NCBI RefSeq assembly: GCF_900327775.1
Contig: NZ_OUMZ01000007.1
Span: forward strand, 1,537,606-1,601,605
Length of the DNA: 64,000 bases
Direction: 5' to 3'
Source of the DNA: Roseovarius sp. EL26
GTDB taxonomy: Bacteria; Pseudomonadota; Alphaproteobacteria; Rhodobacterales; Rhodobacteraceae
A program made the position numbers and the translations under genes. Each line of letters begins with the position of its first letter. Position 1 is the first letter of the stretch. Under the pieces are notes generated by a model. That model did not search any database, was not told where the DNA came from, and saw only the letters and a program-made list of their open reading frames with translations. Positions 9,865 through 19,651 of the stretch are shown here, piece by piece.

Positions 9865-10475
9865 TCTCTCAGATTAAATCACGCTTCCTTCACCTGAGAC
9901 GCAAAGAGGACGGTAACGCCTCTGTTGAATTCTTTATTATCTTCCCAATTTACCTGTCACTGCTTTTCTTATCTATCGAACTGGGTCTTGTGACGATGCG
10001 GCATGCCATGCTCGAACGTGGCCTTGATGTTGCTGTACGTGATATTCGACTGGGAACCGGCACCTTTGCATTCGAAGATCCGGTCGATGTGAATGGGAAC
10101 CCTGTGCTAGATAGCGACGGCAATCCTGTAACTGCGGAAGATGTTAACCATGCGCGCATAGTCAAAAGTATATGTGACAATGCCATTGTTCTCCGTGATT
10201 GCCACAAAAACCTGATCCTCGAAATGGTTCCCAACAACATTCGCACTTACACTGCGCTCGGGCCGGATACCGAGTGTCGTGACAAAGATGAAGACGCCAA
10301 CCCAGCCTATACCGTTGTTCCAGGACAGGAAAACGAGCTTATGATGCTTCGCGCCTGCTTACGATACGATCCTCTCTTCCCGGAAGAGCTTCTCGGCAGA
10401 GGGATCGCTGATTCAAAACATAATGGACAGGCTCTGATCATTGCAATGTCGACTTTTGTGCAGGAGCCGCGATGA
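9861..10475 (+). CDS. TadE-family pilus-assembly-like protein
   Basis: 204 residues. A basic N-terminus (RRKEDGNASVEF) precedes one hydrophobic segment (FIIFPIYLSLLFLSIELGLV), a pattern resembling type IV pilin and TadE proteins in which the Glu after the cleavage-like G/A site is conserved. The remainder is periplasmic with several Cys. It overlaps the vWA gene upstream by 4 bp and ends 1 bp before the third gene's ATG. Probably a pseudopilin-like component of a Tad system; its partners are elsewhere in the genome. Confidence 0.8.
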   Translation: MISQIKSRFLHLRRKEDGNASVEFFIIFPIYLSLLFLSIELGLVTMRHAMLERGLDVAVRDIRLGTGTFAFEDPVDVNGNPVLDSDGNPVTAEDVNHARIVKSICDNAIVLRDCHKNLILEMVPNNIRTYTALGPDTECRDKDEDANPAYTVVPGQENELMMLRACLRYDPLFPEELLGRGIADSKHNGQALIIAMSTFVQEPR

Positions 10476-10476
10476 T

Positions 10477-11211
10477 ATGCTATATCAATTGATTAGATTG
10501 CAACTCTCACGTTTTAGCAAAGAAACTTCTGGCTCAGCTACAGTTGAATTTGTAGTGACGCTGCCCTTAATGGTCTTGCTGTTAGGCGCAACCTATGAAT
10601 TTTTCGAAGCACACCGCTACCGTAGTGTCCGCGACAAGGCCACCTATACAATCGCGGACATGGTCTCGCGCGAGCAAGGTGAAGATGCGGATACAACGGT
10701 AGACAATGCGGAAGAATTCATTACTGACACCTATGTCGATAATAGCCTGCGCCTGTTCGACGAGATTACCAACGATAACGGCGTCAACCAGATTCGCATC
10801 TCGATGGTTCAATTTATCGCTGGCGATGCCGTTGATGATTTGGGCACTTATGTGATTGAGTGGTCCGAAGTCCGTGGCACTGGAACCATGAACGCTTTGA
10901 CGAATGCAGATCTAGAAAATGCCCATGACCGCCTGCCCCTACGTGCAAACGGTCAGTATCTTCTGATGGTTGAATCAAAATCCGCATATGAACCCGTGTT
11001 CGAGGTAGGTTTCAATGATGAATTGGAAATTTCCACTCGTGTCTTTACCGACCTCCGCTTTGCACCTCAACTTAAGTATTATCCACCGGACATTGCCAAC
11101 ACCAACGACCCAAGAGATGACGAAGAAGACGAGGGGGATACATCAGATCCTGATCCAGTTGGTGGGACTGGGGGAACTACGGGCGGGACCGGTACTCCTG
11201 GTAGTACATAG
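10477..11211 (+). CDS. TadE-like protein with acidic, Gly/Thr-rich tail
   Basis: 244 residues from the ATG at 10477, preceded by AGGAG inside the end of the previous gene; the frame extending to 10441 starts inside that gene. The N-terminus has the TadE pattern ETSGSATVEFVVTLPL and one membrane helix at about 20-42. The body looks periplasmic. The C-terminus is strongly acidic (DDEEDEGD) and then Gly/Thr-repetitive (GGTGGTTGGTG), likely unstructured. Third gene of the Tad-like operon. Its last 35 bp overlap the 3' end of the convergent gene at 11177. Confidence 0.8.
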   Translation: MLYQLIRLQLSRFSKETSGSATVEFVVTLPLMVLLLGATYEFFEAHRYRSVRDKATYTIADMVSREQGEDADTTVDNAEEFITDTYVDNSLRLFDEITNDNGVNQIRISMVQFIAGDAVDDLGTYVIEWSEVRGTGTMNALTNADLENAHDRLPLRANGQYLLMVESKSAYEPVFEVGFNDELEISTRVFTDLRFAPQLKYYPPDIANTNDPRDDEEDEGDTSDPDPVGGTGGTTGGTGTPGST

Positions 11212-11677
11212 CGCTGATCGAATCTGCCATCGCCTTGGCCTGCCCCCGGGATGTCATCCCGCCAACGCCAAGCTTTGCGCCTAAACGCCACCACAGCCCC
11301 GGTTGCCACCTTCGTGCAGCCGGGGTTTTCAGTTTAAGGGTGAAACCGCTCGAAGGTTTGAATGCAAATGTTCCTCGCTCGACTGCGACGATGTCGTCAA
11401 CCAGCGCCAAACGTTCCCCGGAAGAACTACGCAGCTCTGTCCGCGTCAGCTCCAAAGCATGTCCTGTTGCCCGGCGCATCCGGTCTGCCAGCCACAGCGC
11501 CCCTGCCCCCGTCATCACCAAAAACAGCAAGGCCAGAATATTCTCTGGTGGGCTATTCAGCGCAACAAAGATCAGCAAAATCCCAAGGATAGCCATTGTA
11601 ACCACCCCAAATGCCCGGCGTGCGGGTGACGCTCGCAAAACCGCGAGCACCTCGTTCTCAGCTGCTTGATCGCTCAT
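11177..11677 (-). CDS. membrane protein of unknown function
   Basis: 166 residues from the ATG at 11677, which has GAGGAT upstream; the frame to 11743 would run back into the gene before it. Two hydrophobic helices (about 24-60) are followed by a cytoplasmic beta-rich domain that looks like a membrane-anchored PH-like or DUF-type fold. I do not recognise a named family. It follows the DUF3592-like gene by 16 bp in the same direction and shares its two-helix-plus-soluble-domain plan. It converges with, and overlaps, the Tad-like operon by 35 bp. Confidence 0.7.
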   Translation of the reverse strand: MSDQAAENEVLAVLRASPARRAFGVVTMAILGILLIFVALNSPPENILALLFLVMTGAGALWLADRMRRATGHALELTRTELRSSSGERLALVDDIVAVERGTFAFKPSSGFTLKLKTPAARRWQPGLWWRLGAKLGVGGMTSRGQAKAMADSISAMYYQEYRSRP

Positions 11678-11693
11678 CGTTGTTTTATCCTCT

Positions 11694-12428
11694 TCACTCA
11701 GGTCGCGTGCCGATGTCACCCGCCCACCAAGAGCGTTTGACACCGTGATAAATCATCACCCGGTCGCCGGTTTTGAAATGGGCCAAATCATCCCAGACAT
11801 GTAGCAGGCTTGTGCCTTCGCGCCCCTGCGCATCCACCCAGACCAACCGGAAACGCGCGCGCCCATTGATCGTGATCATGCTTTGCTTGACCTCTGACAC
11901 CAGCGCCTCTTCGCGCGTGCCAAACCGCCGTGCACGCACACCGGCCACCGCCCAACGGCCAACCACCCACAGTGCCACCAGCCAGATCATCCCCAGCACC
12001 AGACTGAGCCGCGACAAAAACGTGGCCCCTGCCCGGTTCGCTCCGCGCGTCAATTCTACCTTGCTCGGCTGGTTCGGCAAATAAAGCAGCTCAACGCGCC
12101 CCCCTTCTTCCACATCGTCGTAAAATGACCGGGGTACCGAACGATCCACTTTCGTCAGATCGCCCCCCGTGGGCGTAAACTGCGCCACCAAGCGATAAGT
12201 GATCTCGATATCCCCATCAGGTTCACGATGCTCGCTGGTGTATTTCTTGACCACCTCGGCCTGCGCCAGCCGGCCTTCGTTTTCAAATCGCTCAGCCGTC
12301 TTGAAATTGCTCTGTCCAACCACACTAATCAGCAAGATCAGCCCACCCAATACCAACACAAACCAGCCGCCCATCTTCAGGAACAGTTGCACCACCGACG
12401 GCGGTCTTTGTCCGATCTCACCAGTCAT
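11694..12428 (-). CDS. DUF3592-like membrane protein
   Basis: About 244 residues from the ATG at 12428, preceded by GGAG. A first helix (VLVLGGLILLISVV) leads into an extracytoplasmic domain with the DUF3592 look (AEVVKKYTSEH, DVEEGGRVELLYLPNQPSKVEL). A second helix (MIWLVALWVVGRWAV) and a cytoplasmic SH3-like tail (FKTGDRVMIYHG) follow. Function is unknown. Probably co-transcribed with the gene at 11177. Divergent from valS. Confidence 0.75.
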   Translation of the reverse strand: MTGEIGQRPPSVVQLFLKMGGWFVLVLGGLILLISVVGQSNFKTAERFENEGRLAQAEVVKKYTSEHREPDGDIEITYRLVAQFTPTGGDLTKVDRSVPRSFYDDVEEGGRVELLYLPNQPSKVELTRGANRAGATFLSRLSLVLGMIWLVALWVVGRWAVAGVRARRFGTREEALVSEVKQSMITINGRARFRLVWVDAQGREGTSLLHVWDDLAHFKTGDRVMIYHGVKRSWWAGDIGTRPE

Positions 12429-12549
12429 CTGCGCCAACTCCCTCACAATCCGGCATCAAGCCGTACGAACCCGGCCCAAAACTCTTCCCCTTATGCTGCA
12501 CATTCGCTAAGGGAGACACAACACCGATGACTGAGGGACAGTGACGCAA

Positions 12550-15500
12550 ATGGCAATGGAAAAGACCTTTAACGCGGCCGAAGCCGAACCCCGCCTGTAC
12601 GAGGCATGGGAACAGGCCGGTGCCTTCAAGGCCGGGGCAAATGCCAAGCCCGGCGCGAAACCCTTTTCCATCATGATCCCGCCCCCGAACGTGACCGGAT
12701 CCCTGCACATGGGACACGCGTTCAACAACACGCTGCAAGATATCCTCATTCGCTGGAAACGCATGCAGGGCTTTGACACCCTGTGGCAGCCCGGCACCGA
12801 CCATGCCGGCATCGCCACCCAGATGGTGACCGAGCGTGAAATGGCCGCGGGTGGCGAGCCTCCCCGCCGCGAAATGGGCCGCGATGCGTTTGTGAACCGC
12901 GTTTGGCAGCAAAAGGTCAAATCCCGAGGGACAATCATTGGTCAGCTCAAACGCCTTGGTGCCTCATGTGACTGGTCGCGCGAGGCGTTCACCATGGGCG
13001 GCGCGTCAGGTGATCCTGACAAAGACAGCGGCGCACCCAACTTCCACGACGCCGTCATCAAAGTTTTTGTTGAGATGTACAACAAGGGCCTGATCTATCG
13101 CGGCAAACGTCTGGTCAACTGGGACCCGCATTTTGAAACCGCGATTTCCGATCTTGAGGTCGAAAACATCGACACCCCCGGCCACATGTGGCACTTCAAA
13201 TACCCGCTCGCGGGTGGGGCAACTTATACCTATGTCGAGAAAGACGAAGACGGCAACGTCACACTTACGGAAGAGCGCGACTATATCTCAATCGCCACCA
13301 CCCGCCCCGAAACCATGCTGGGCGACGGTGCGGTTGCGGTGCACCCCACAGATGAGCGTTACGCGTCAATTGTGGGCAAACTGGTTGAGATCCCGGTCGG
13401 GCCAAAAGAACACCGCCGCCTGATCCCGATCATCACCGATGAATATCCAGACAAGGATTTCGGCTCTGGTGCTGTGAAAATCACCGGCGCGCATGACTTC
13501 AACGACTACCAAGTCGCCAAACGCGGTGGCATCCCAATGTACCGCCTGATGGACACCCGCGGTCACATGCGCGCGGATGGCGCGCCGTATGCCGAGGCTG
13601 CCACTATCGCCATGTCCGTCGCACAGGGCGAACAAACCCTGACCGAGAATGAGGCTGACGCCATCAACCTCGTCCCTGATGACCTGCGCGGTCTCGACCG
13701 GTTCGAAGCGCGCAAGCTGGTGGTTGATCAAATCACCGCTGAGGGCCTCGCCGTGATGACCACCGCGACTCAAAAGGATGACGAGGGCAACGAGATCGAA
13801 GTCACCGTGCCCTACGTGGAAAACAAACCAATCATGCAGCCCTTTGGTGACAGATCGAAAGTTGTGATCGAGCCGATGTTGACCGACCAATGGTTTGTCG
13901 ATGCTGAAAAAATCGTTGGCCCCGCACTGGACGCGGTCAAGGACGGCCGGGTCAAAATCATGCCGGAAAGCGGCGAAAAGGTCTATTACCACTGGCTGGA
14001 AAACATCGAGCCCTGGTGCATCTCGCGCCAACTCTGGTGGGGTCACCAGATCCCAGTGTGGTATGGGCCAAAACTTCGCGATCCCGAAGAAACAAGTATC
14101 TGGAAGGGAAAAAAGTACAAGGATCTGCCGCGCGAGCATTCGCTTGGCTACGAAAACCCGACCGAAAATGCCTCTGCCGAACAAATAGCTTTTTGTGGTG
14201 CAACCAAAGAATCTGTTCGTGAAGCTGCAGCCAAGTACTATGCAAAAGTTGGCTACACAGCGGACGAAATAGTCTTTTCGGAAGACATCATCGGTGACTC
14301 GCCTCTAGGTGCCTACTCTGATCGCCCGCAGCTAACCCGCGACCCCGACGTTCTCGACACCTGGTTCTCGTCCGGCCTCTGGCCCATCGGTACGTTGGGC
14401 TGGCCTGAAGAGACCGAGGAACTCAAACGCTACTTCCCAACCTCTACACTAGTCACAGGCCAAGACATCCTGTTCTTCTGGGTTGCCCGGATGATGATGA
14501 TGCAGTTGGCCGTGGTTGATGAAATCCCGTTTGATACCGTCTACCTGCACGGTCTTGTCCGCGACGCCAAGGGCAAGAAGATGTCGAAATCTTTGGGCAA
14601 CGTCGTTGACCCGCTTGATATCATTGATGAATACGGCACCGATGCGCTGCGTTTCTCCTCGGCGGCGATGGCCTCTTTGGGTGGCACGCTCAAGCTCGAT
14701 ACATCGCGCATCCAAGGCTACCGCAACTTTGGCACCAAACTGTGGAACTCGGTTGCCTTCGCGCTGGACCACAAAGGCGCTTACGAGGCGGGCATGCCTT
14801 CGGCCACTCCGCCCAAGGCCACCGCTGCCGTCAACAAATGGATCATCGGTGAAACCGCCCGTGTTGTCGAAGTCGTCGATGCGGCATTCGCGCAGTACCG
14901 TTTCAACGATGCTGCACTGGCGCTTTATGCCTTTACCCGTGGCAAGCTCTGCGATTGGTATATCGAGCTGTCAAAGCCCCTGCTTGATGGCGAAGACGAG
15001 GCGCTGAAAGCAGAAACCAAAGCCACGTTGGCCTGGACCATCGATCAGGCGCTGATCTTGCTGCACCCGATCATGCCCTTCATCACCGAAGAGCTGTGGA
15101 CCCTGACCGGCGAGCGCAGCAAAATGTTGATCCACGCCGACTGGCCGACACTCAGCACCGATCTGATTGATCCTGATGCGGACCGCGAATTGAACTGGGT
15201 GATTTCCCTGATCGACGGCATTCGCTCTGCCCGCTCGCAAGTGCATGTGCCTGCTGGTCTGAAAATCCCGATGGTGTGTCAGTCGCTGGATGCTGCCGGA
15301 CAGGCCGCGCTAGAGCGCAATGAGGCGATGATTTTCAAACTGGCGCGGGTTGATAGTCTGACCCAGTCTGACACGCTGCCCAAAGGATCGATCACCGTGG
15401 CGGTCGAAGGCGGCACATTTGCCCTGCCGCTGGCGGATATCATCGACATCGACGCAGAAAAGTCGCGCTTGGAGAAATCCATTCAGAAGCTCGAAAAAGA

Positions 15501-15654
15501 GCTGGGTGGTCTGCGTGGCCGGTTGAACAACCCCAAATTCGTGGCCTCCGCCCCGGATGAGGTTGTGGCCGAGGCCCGTGAAAACCTAGCCCTGCGAGAG
15601 GATGAGGCATCCAAGCTGCAAGCCGCCCTTGATCGGTTGGCCGAAATTGGCTGA
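12550..15654 (+). CDS. valS: valyl-tRNA synthetase
   Basis: About 1034 residues. Charges tRNA-Val. The class I signatures HMGH (53-56) and KMSKS (677-681) are present, and the C-terminal ~70 residues form the ValRS coiled-coil ([16 protein letters not shown]). Start choice: GAGGGA at 12533-12538 is 11 nt from the ATG at 12550 but only 2 nt from a GTG at 12541, so the ATG is preferred. The protein is longer than the ~950-residue E. coli enzyme. Part of the excess is a segment encoded at about 14090-14330, between [11 protein letters not shown] and [11 protein letters not shown], whose DNA is visibly richer in A/T than the flanks. Confidence 0.96.
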   Translation: MAMEKTFNAAEAEPRLYEAWEQAGAFKAGANAKPGAKPFSIMIPPPNVTGSLHMGHAFNNTLQDILIRWKRMQGFDTLWQPGTDHAGIATQMVTEREMAAGGEPPRREMGRDAFVNRVWQQKVKSRGTIIGQLKRLGASCDWSREAFTMGGASGDPDKDSGAPNFHDAVIKVFVEMYNKGLIYRGKRLVNWDPHFETAISDLEVENIDTPGHMWHFKYPLAGGATYTYVEKDEDGNVTLTEERDYISIATTRPETMLGDGAVAVHPTDERYASIVGKLVEIPVGPKEHRRLIPIITDEYPDKDFGSGAVKITGAHDFNDYQVAKRGGIPMYRLMDTRGHMRADGAPYAEAATIAMSVAQGEQTLTENEADAINLVPDDLRGLDRFEARKLVVDQITAEGLAVMTTATQKDDEGNEIEVTVPYVENKPIMQPFGDRSKVVIEPMLTDQWFVDAEKIVGPALDAVKDGRVKIMPESGEKVYYHWLENIEPWCISRQLWWGHQIPVWYGPKLRDPEETSIWKGKKYKDLPREHSLGYENPTENASAEQIAFCGATKESVREAAAKYYAKVGYTADEIVFSEDIIGDSPLGAYSDRPQLTRDPDVLDTWFSSGLWPIGTLGWPEETEELKRYFPTSTLVTGQDILFFWVARMMMMQLAVVDEIPFDTVYLHGLVRDAKGKKMSKSLGNVVDPLDIIDEYGTDALRFSSAAMASLGGTLKLDTSRIQGYRNFGTKLWNSVAFALDHKGAYEAGMPSATPPKATAAVNKWIIGETARVVEVVDAAFAQYRFNDAALALYAFTRGKLCDWYIELSKPLLDGEDEALKAETKATLAWTIDQALILLHPIMPFITEELWTLTGERSKMLIHADWPTLSTDLIDPDADRELNWVISLIDGIRSARSQVHVPAGLKIPMVCQSLDAAGQAALERNEAMIFKLARVDSLTQSDTLPKGSITVAVEGGTFALPLADIIDIDAEKSRLEKSIQKLEKELGGLRGRLNNPKFVASAPDEVVAEARENLALREDEASKLQAALDRLAEIG

Positions 15655-16849
15655 AGACGACACAGATAAGCACGCCTTTCAGCGTGGCGATGCCCTGATC
15701 TTTTTCGGTGGCATCACCGCGCTGACAGCGATCTCTATCGATATCGTCCTGCCCGCCACCGGCGTCATCGCCCGCGCCTTTGGCGTCAAGGAATCCCTTG
15801 GTGCCTTGCTGGTCGGCAGTTATTTTCTGGCCTACGCCGCCGGGATGATGTTCTGGGGGCTGTTCTCAGACGCTTACGGGCGACGACTGGCCCTGATCCT
15901 CAGCCTGATTGGCTTCACCGCCTCCAGCCTGCTCTGCGCGCTGGCCCCTAGTTTTGAGATCCTGATCTTAGGTCGCGTCTTGCAAGGCCTGACTGGCGGT
16001 GCGCCGGTAATAGCCCGCGCCATGGTGCGCGATGTCAGCTCTGGCAACGAGGCCGCGCGCATTCTGACCGTCCTGACCGCCATCCTAACGGTGGCCACGC
16101 TGATTGCACCGGTGCTGGGCTCTGGCCTGCTGGTGCTGTTTGAATGGCGCGCGATCTTCTGGGCGCTCACCCTCTTGGGGCTGGTGTTTCTGGCCTACAC
16201 TGTGCTGGTGATCAAAGAAACCGGCGGCGAACGTCGCCCTGACCGGTTCTCTTGGTCGTTTGTCTCCAGTTCCTCCCGCAAACTCTTCTCGCTGCCCGCT
16301 TACATGGTTCCCACAATATTCGGCAGCTTTGCCTTTGCCGGGTATGCCGCGATCTTGTCGGTTGGCGCGGTGTTGACCGAAAATGTCTATGACGTCTCAC
16401 CTCAGGCGTTTGGGTCATTGTTTGCGCTGGCCGCCCTTGCCAACACATGCGGCGCGCTTTCCGTCCGGCAGATGCTGAAAACCGTGCCACTGGCGCGGAT
16501 CACAACAATGGCTGTGGCACTGTTGGGCCTTTCTGCAGCTGTCTCATTGGTGTCTGCCCTGACCACACCAACCTTGCCGCTGTTTTGGGCAGTTGTGTGT
16601 CTCTATGTGTTCTGCTTTGGCATGGTCTATCCGACCTCTGTCGCGCTGGCCTTGGAACCGGCTGATGAGATGCCCGGATTTGCCTCATCCCTGATGAGCA
16701 CGATCCAGACCGCCATGGGCGCAGGAGGGGCCGCATTGGCCACGGTTTTGTTTGACGGCAGCCACCGCGCGATCCCGATCACCATGGCCATATTCGGGCT
16801 GTTGGCCGTGGGCACATTGTTGTTGAAACGGCGCGCCTTGCAGGTGTGA
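15647..16849 (+). CDS. MFS drug-type exporter (Bcr/CflA-like)
   Basis: About 400 residues with 12 predicted membrane helices. The loop 2-3 motif [13 protein letters not shown] and the helix 4 motif [21 protein letters not shown] are diagnostic of Bcr/CflA drug-resistance transporters. The substrate is unknown. The start is uncertain: the open frame extends back to 15602 inside valS, but a TTG at 15647 gives a normal short N-terminus and only an 8-bp overlap with valS, so I prefer it. No good Shine-Dalgarno site is seen, suggesting translational coupling to valS. Confidence 0.85.
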   Translation: MAEDDTDKHAFQRGDALIFFGGITALTAISIDIVLPATGVIARAFGVKESLGALLVGSYFLAYAAGMMFWGLFSDAYGRRLALILSLIGFTASSLLCALAPSFEILILGRVLQGLTGGAPVIARAMVRDVSSGNEAARILTVLTAILTVATLIAPVLGSGLLVLFEWRAIFWALTLLGLVFLAYTVLVIKETGGERRPDRFSWSFVSSSSRKLFSLPAYMVPTIFGSFAFAGYAAILSVGAVLTENVYDVSPQAFGSLFALAALANTCGALSVRQMLKTVPLARITTMAVALLGLSAAVSLVSALTTPTLPLFWAVVCLYVFCFGMVYPTSVALALEPADEMPGFASSLMSTIQTAMGAGGAALATVLFDGSHRAIPITMAIFGLLAVGTLLLKRRALQV

Positions 16850-16874
16850 ATTAACGCTTCATTAACCAATCTAC

Positions 16875-16923
16875 GATTTGTGTACATAACCCGCGTACAG
16901 GCTGTACAGGATGTACACAAATC
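16875..16923. promoter_or_regulatory. phased GTAC element (copy 1) ahead of HisC-like gene
   Basis: A perfect 13-bp inverted repeat (GATTTGTGTACAT ... ATGTACACAAATC) encloses two more GTAC cores. GTAC occurs at 16882, 16895, 16904 and 16913 (steps of 13, 9 and 9 bp). Read on the minus strand it matches the element at 41639-41673 in core sequence and in exact spacing. It lies about 50 bp before the aminotransferase start. Operator function is inferred; the cognate regulator is unknown. Confidence 0.6.
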
Positions 16924-16968
16924 AAACCCCTCTTGCGGCCCGATCTTGCCTGCCGTTAACTGCGGTCC

Positions 16969-18072
16969 ATGACCGGACCTCGTTACACAAAACTCATCGA
17001 TTCCCTGCCTTCATCGGTGCCTTTCGTCGCCCCAGAGCAGATGGAACGCGACCGTGGTGCGCCCTTTTCCGCCCGCCTTGGCGCCAATGAAAACATCTTC
17101 GGCCCCTCTCCCAAAGCGATTGAGGCCATGCGGCAAACCGCTGAAAACGTTTGGAAATACGGGGAGCCCGATAGTTACGCCCTGCGCCATGCACTGGCCG
17201 TGCATCACAAAGTGCGCCCTGACAATGTGCTTGTTGGCGAAGGAATCGATGGCCTGCTGGGCTATCTGGTGCGCCTGCTGATAGAGCCGGGAGATGCGGT
17301 TGTCACCTCTGATGGGGCCTATCCGACCTTCAACTATCACGTTTCAGGCTATGGCGGGACCCTCCACAAAGTTCCTTACAAAGATGACCACGAAGACATA
17401 CAGGCCCTTATTAACAAAGCAAAATCAGTGAATGCCAAGTTGGTCTACTTCGCCAACCCCGACAACCCGATGGGCACATGGCACCGAGGCACTGACATCA
17501 CCGCAGCCCTTTCTGAATTGCCCGAGGATTGTCTGTTTTTGCTGGATGAGGCCTATATCGAGTTCGCCCCTGAGGGCACTGCTCCTGAGATATGTGCGGA
17601 CGACCCCCGTGTCATTAGAATGCGCACATTTTCAAAGGCTTACGGCATGGCTGGGGCGCGTGTGGGTTATGCCATCGGCGCTCCGGATCTGATCCGCAGC
17701 TTTGACAAAATCCGTAATCACTTTGGTATGAATTTACTGTCACAAGCCGGGGCACTAGCCGCCCTTCAAGATCAGGAATGGACAAATCAAACTATTGAAA
17801 ACGTTTCACAATCCCGTAAGGCAATTGCGGAAATCGCCAGTCATAACGGCTTGAACGCCCTGTCCTCTGCCGCCAATTTCATCACGGTGGACTGTGGGGC
17901 AGATGGGAATTTTGCCCGCAGAGTTCTGGCTGACCTGCTCCGGCAAGGGACCTTTGTCCGCATGCCCTTCGTCGCACCACAAGATCGATGCATCCGTATC
18001 AGTTGCAGCAACGAGCGCGACTTGGCACATCTCTCATATGCCCTTCCCTTGGCCCTGAAAGCGGTCCGTTAA
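16969..18072 (+). CDS. HisC-like PLP aminotransferase (class I/II)
   Basis: 367 residues, normal for histidinol-phosphate aminotransferase-like enzymes. Visible active-site features: the PLP Asp/Tyr motif LDEAYIEF, the Schiff-base Lys in FSKAYGMAGARVGY, and ANPDNPMG. It transfers an amino group between an amino acid and a 2-oxo acid. Assignment as true HisC is doubtful because it stands alone, outside any his operon, and has its own unusual upstream element shared with the betaine demethylase locus. It may be a catabolic or accessory aminotransferase. Confidence 0.85.
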   Translation: MTGPRYTKLIDSLPSSVPFVAPEQMERDRGAPFSARLGANENIFGPSPKAIEAMRQTAENVWKYGEPDSYALRHALAVHHKVRPDNVLVGEGIDGLLGYLVRLLIEPGDAVVTSDGAYPTFNYHVSGYGGTLHKVPYKDDHEDIQALINKAKSVNAKLVYFANPDNPMGTWHRGTDITAALSELPEDCLFLLDEAYIEFAPEGTAPEICADDPRVIRMRTFSKAYGMAGARVGYAIGAPDLIRSFDKIRNHFGMNLLSQAGALAALQDQEWTNQTIENVSQSRKAIAEIASHNGLNALSSAANFITVDCGADGNFARRVLADLLRQGTFVRMPFVAPQDRCIRISCSNERDLAHLSYALPLALKAVR

Positions 18073-18103
18073 GCTGTTTCACCGCATGATAAAGGAGCCT
18101 TCT

Positions 18104-18190
18104 ATGTCCTTATATCTGCGACAAATTATAAGCGGAATTCATTGGGTACAGGTCTCAGCCTTGTCATCCGCGCTGCGCCCGCCTAAATGA
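18104..18190 (+). CDS. possible 28-residue small protein
   Basis: A short frame (MSLYLRQIISGIHW... ending ALRPPK) that directly follows a strong ribosome-binding site, AAAGGAGCC, 7 nt before its ATG. It fills the gap between the aminotransferase and the phosphatase gene. The excellent start signal is the only support; there is no recognisable family. It could be a leader peptide. Confidence 0.3.
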   Translation: MSLYLRQIISGIHWVQVSALSSALRPPK

Positions 18191-18237
18191 GAGCAACCCC
18201 GGGGCCGCCCCGGCCAACCGGACGGAGCGCGACAAAC

Positions 18238-18921
18238 ATGAAGCTTTTCAAAAGAATCGCAGACTGGGAACGGGGTGTCCGCGCCTCTTACAACACTGAC
18301 CTGTCGACGCCTGAAAATCGACGCCGCGCGCATATCTATAATATGTGGTTTGACCACGCTGTTCTGCGCAAGTTCTGGACCAACTTCTTTGAGGTGGCCC
18401 CAGGAGTTTACCGCTCGAACCAGCCGACTCATGAGCGCTTTGTCAAACTCAAAGCGATGGGAATTAAAACCATCCTCAACCTGCGTGGCGCAGCGGGTGC
18501 TGCGCATTATCTGGTCGAGGAAGAAAGCTGTCGCCAGCTTGGCCTCACTTTGGTTAACTGTACCTTACATGCCCGCACGGCAGCCCCACCTGAAGATATT
18601 CTGGCCGTGATTGACGCCTTTCGCACTATTGAAAAACCGTTTGTCATGCACTGTAAATCTGGTGCAGACCGGGCTGGCTTTGCCTCGGCCATCTATCTGA
18701 TGGAAATCGAAGGAAGGCCTGTGTCTGAGGCACGCAAAATGCTGAGCTTCAAATATGTGCATATCAAAAGCTCGCGCACCGGTGTTTTGGATTACCTGCT
18801 GGATTGCTACGAGGCGCGTAACGCCCAAAGTCCGATCAGTTTTGAAAGCTGGGTGAAAACTGAATATGACGACAAGCAGGTGCAAAAAGAGTTCGAAGAG
18901 AACTTTAAACCCTGGCTCTAA
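18238..18921 (+). CDS. dual-specificity/tyrosine phosphatase family protein
   Basis: 227 residues from the ATG at 18238, with GGAG upstream. The catalytic P-loop HCKSGADRAG (138-147) has the nucleophile Cys139 and Arg145 of the CX5R signature. An N-terminal part carries GVYRSNQPTHERF and the IKTILNLRG strand typical of the atypical DSP/DUF-type tyrosine phosphatases. It removes phosphate from a tyrosine or other phosphomonoester; the substrate is unknown. Its stop overlaps the convergent glycosyltransferase stop by 4 bp. Confidence 0.82.
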   Translation: MKLFKRIADWERGVRASYNTDLSTPENRRRAHIYNMWFDHAVLRKFWTNFFEVAPGVYRSNQPTHERFVKLKAMGIKTILNLRGAAGAAHYLVEEESCRQLGLTLVNCTLHARTAAPPEDILAVIDAFRTIEKPFVMHCKSGADRAGFASAIYLMEIEGRPVSEARKMLSFKYVHIKSSRTGVLDYLLDCYEARNAQSPISFESWVKTEYDDKQVQKEFEENFKPWL

Positions 18922-19586
18922 TACTTCCGCGCCAAATCATCAGGATCGGCCCCAAATAGATACCGCATTAGCAGCGACATGTTGCGCACGCCTCGGCGCA
19001 GCCATCCGTCGCGCTCGTACCGCGCCGCACTGGTTGTCACAGCCGCAGGCATCGCCCTGAGCGTCTGCAAAGATCGGACCAGTGCAACATCTTCCATCAG
19101 CGGGATGTCGGCATAGCCGCCAGCGGTCTCGTAATCTGCACGCGAGATCAGCAGGGCCTGATCACCGTAGGGCAGCCCCAGAACCTTCGCCCGGAAATTC
19201 GCCCAAGCAGAAACAATACTGGGACGGATCCCCTTGCGGTCAAAGCGCAGCCGGAAATATGCAGGATGGTCATGCTGGAATTGTTGTTGCACCAAATCTG
19301 CCCATCCCCCGGGCAAAATTGTATCCGCGTGGAGAAACAGCAACCATTTCCCTGACGCCGCCAGTGCCCCTCGTCGCAATTGTCCACCTCGGGACGCAGT
19401 GCCATTAACAACCAATGCACCGGCCTCATCAGCAATTCGTAAGGTCGCATCCCCGGATCCGCCGTCCGAGATGATCAATTCCCGAATGATACCAGCCTGC
19501 AATCCTTCGGCCAGCATCGGCAAAGAGGTTTCCAACGCATCGGCGGCGTTCAAAGTTGGAATAATCACAGAAAGAGGCGCACGCAT
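18918..19586 (-). CDS. GT2 glycosyltransferase (TIGR04283-like)
   Basis: 222 residues. N-terminal LSVIIPTLNA and IISDGGSGDAT are the nucleotide-sugar-binding start of GT-A fold family 2 enzymes, and the DXD-like position appears as LFLHADT. Short size and the GGQLRRGA and AYFRLRFD stretches fit the rSAM/selenodomain-associated family 2 transferases. Acceptor and product unknown. It is convergent with the phosphatase gene (4-bp overlap) and divergent from ygfZ. Confidence 0.82.
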   Translation of the reverse strand: MRAPLSVIIPTLNAADALETSLPMLAEGLQAGIIRELIISDGGSGDATLRIADEAGALVVNGTASRGGQLRRGALAASGKWLLFLHADTILPGGWADLVQQQFQHDHPAYFRLRFDRKGIRPSIVSAWANFRAKVLGLPYGDQALLISRADYETAGGYADIPLMEDVALVRSLQTLRAMPAAVTTSAARYERDGWLRRGVRNMSLLMRYLFGADPDDLARKY

Positions 19587-19651
19587 TCAGCTACCCTGTT
19601 GTACCTAGAACTCCACCCTATATTACATGCGTAAAGAATTTGGGAGAGGCC

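Noticed and set aside
9861..11211. complete Tad/Flp pilus locus
   Set aside because: Only TadE/G-like proteins are present; the ATPase, membrane platform and pilin genes are absent from the window.
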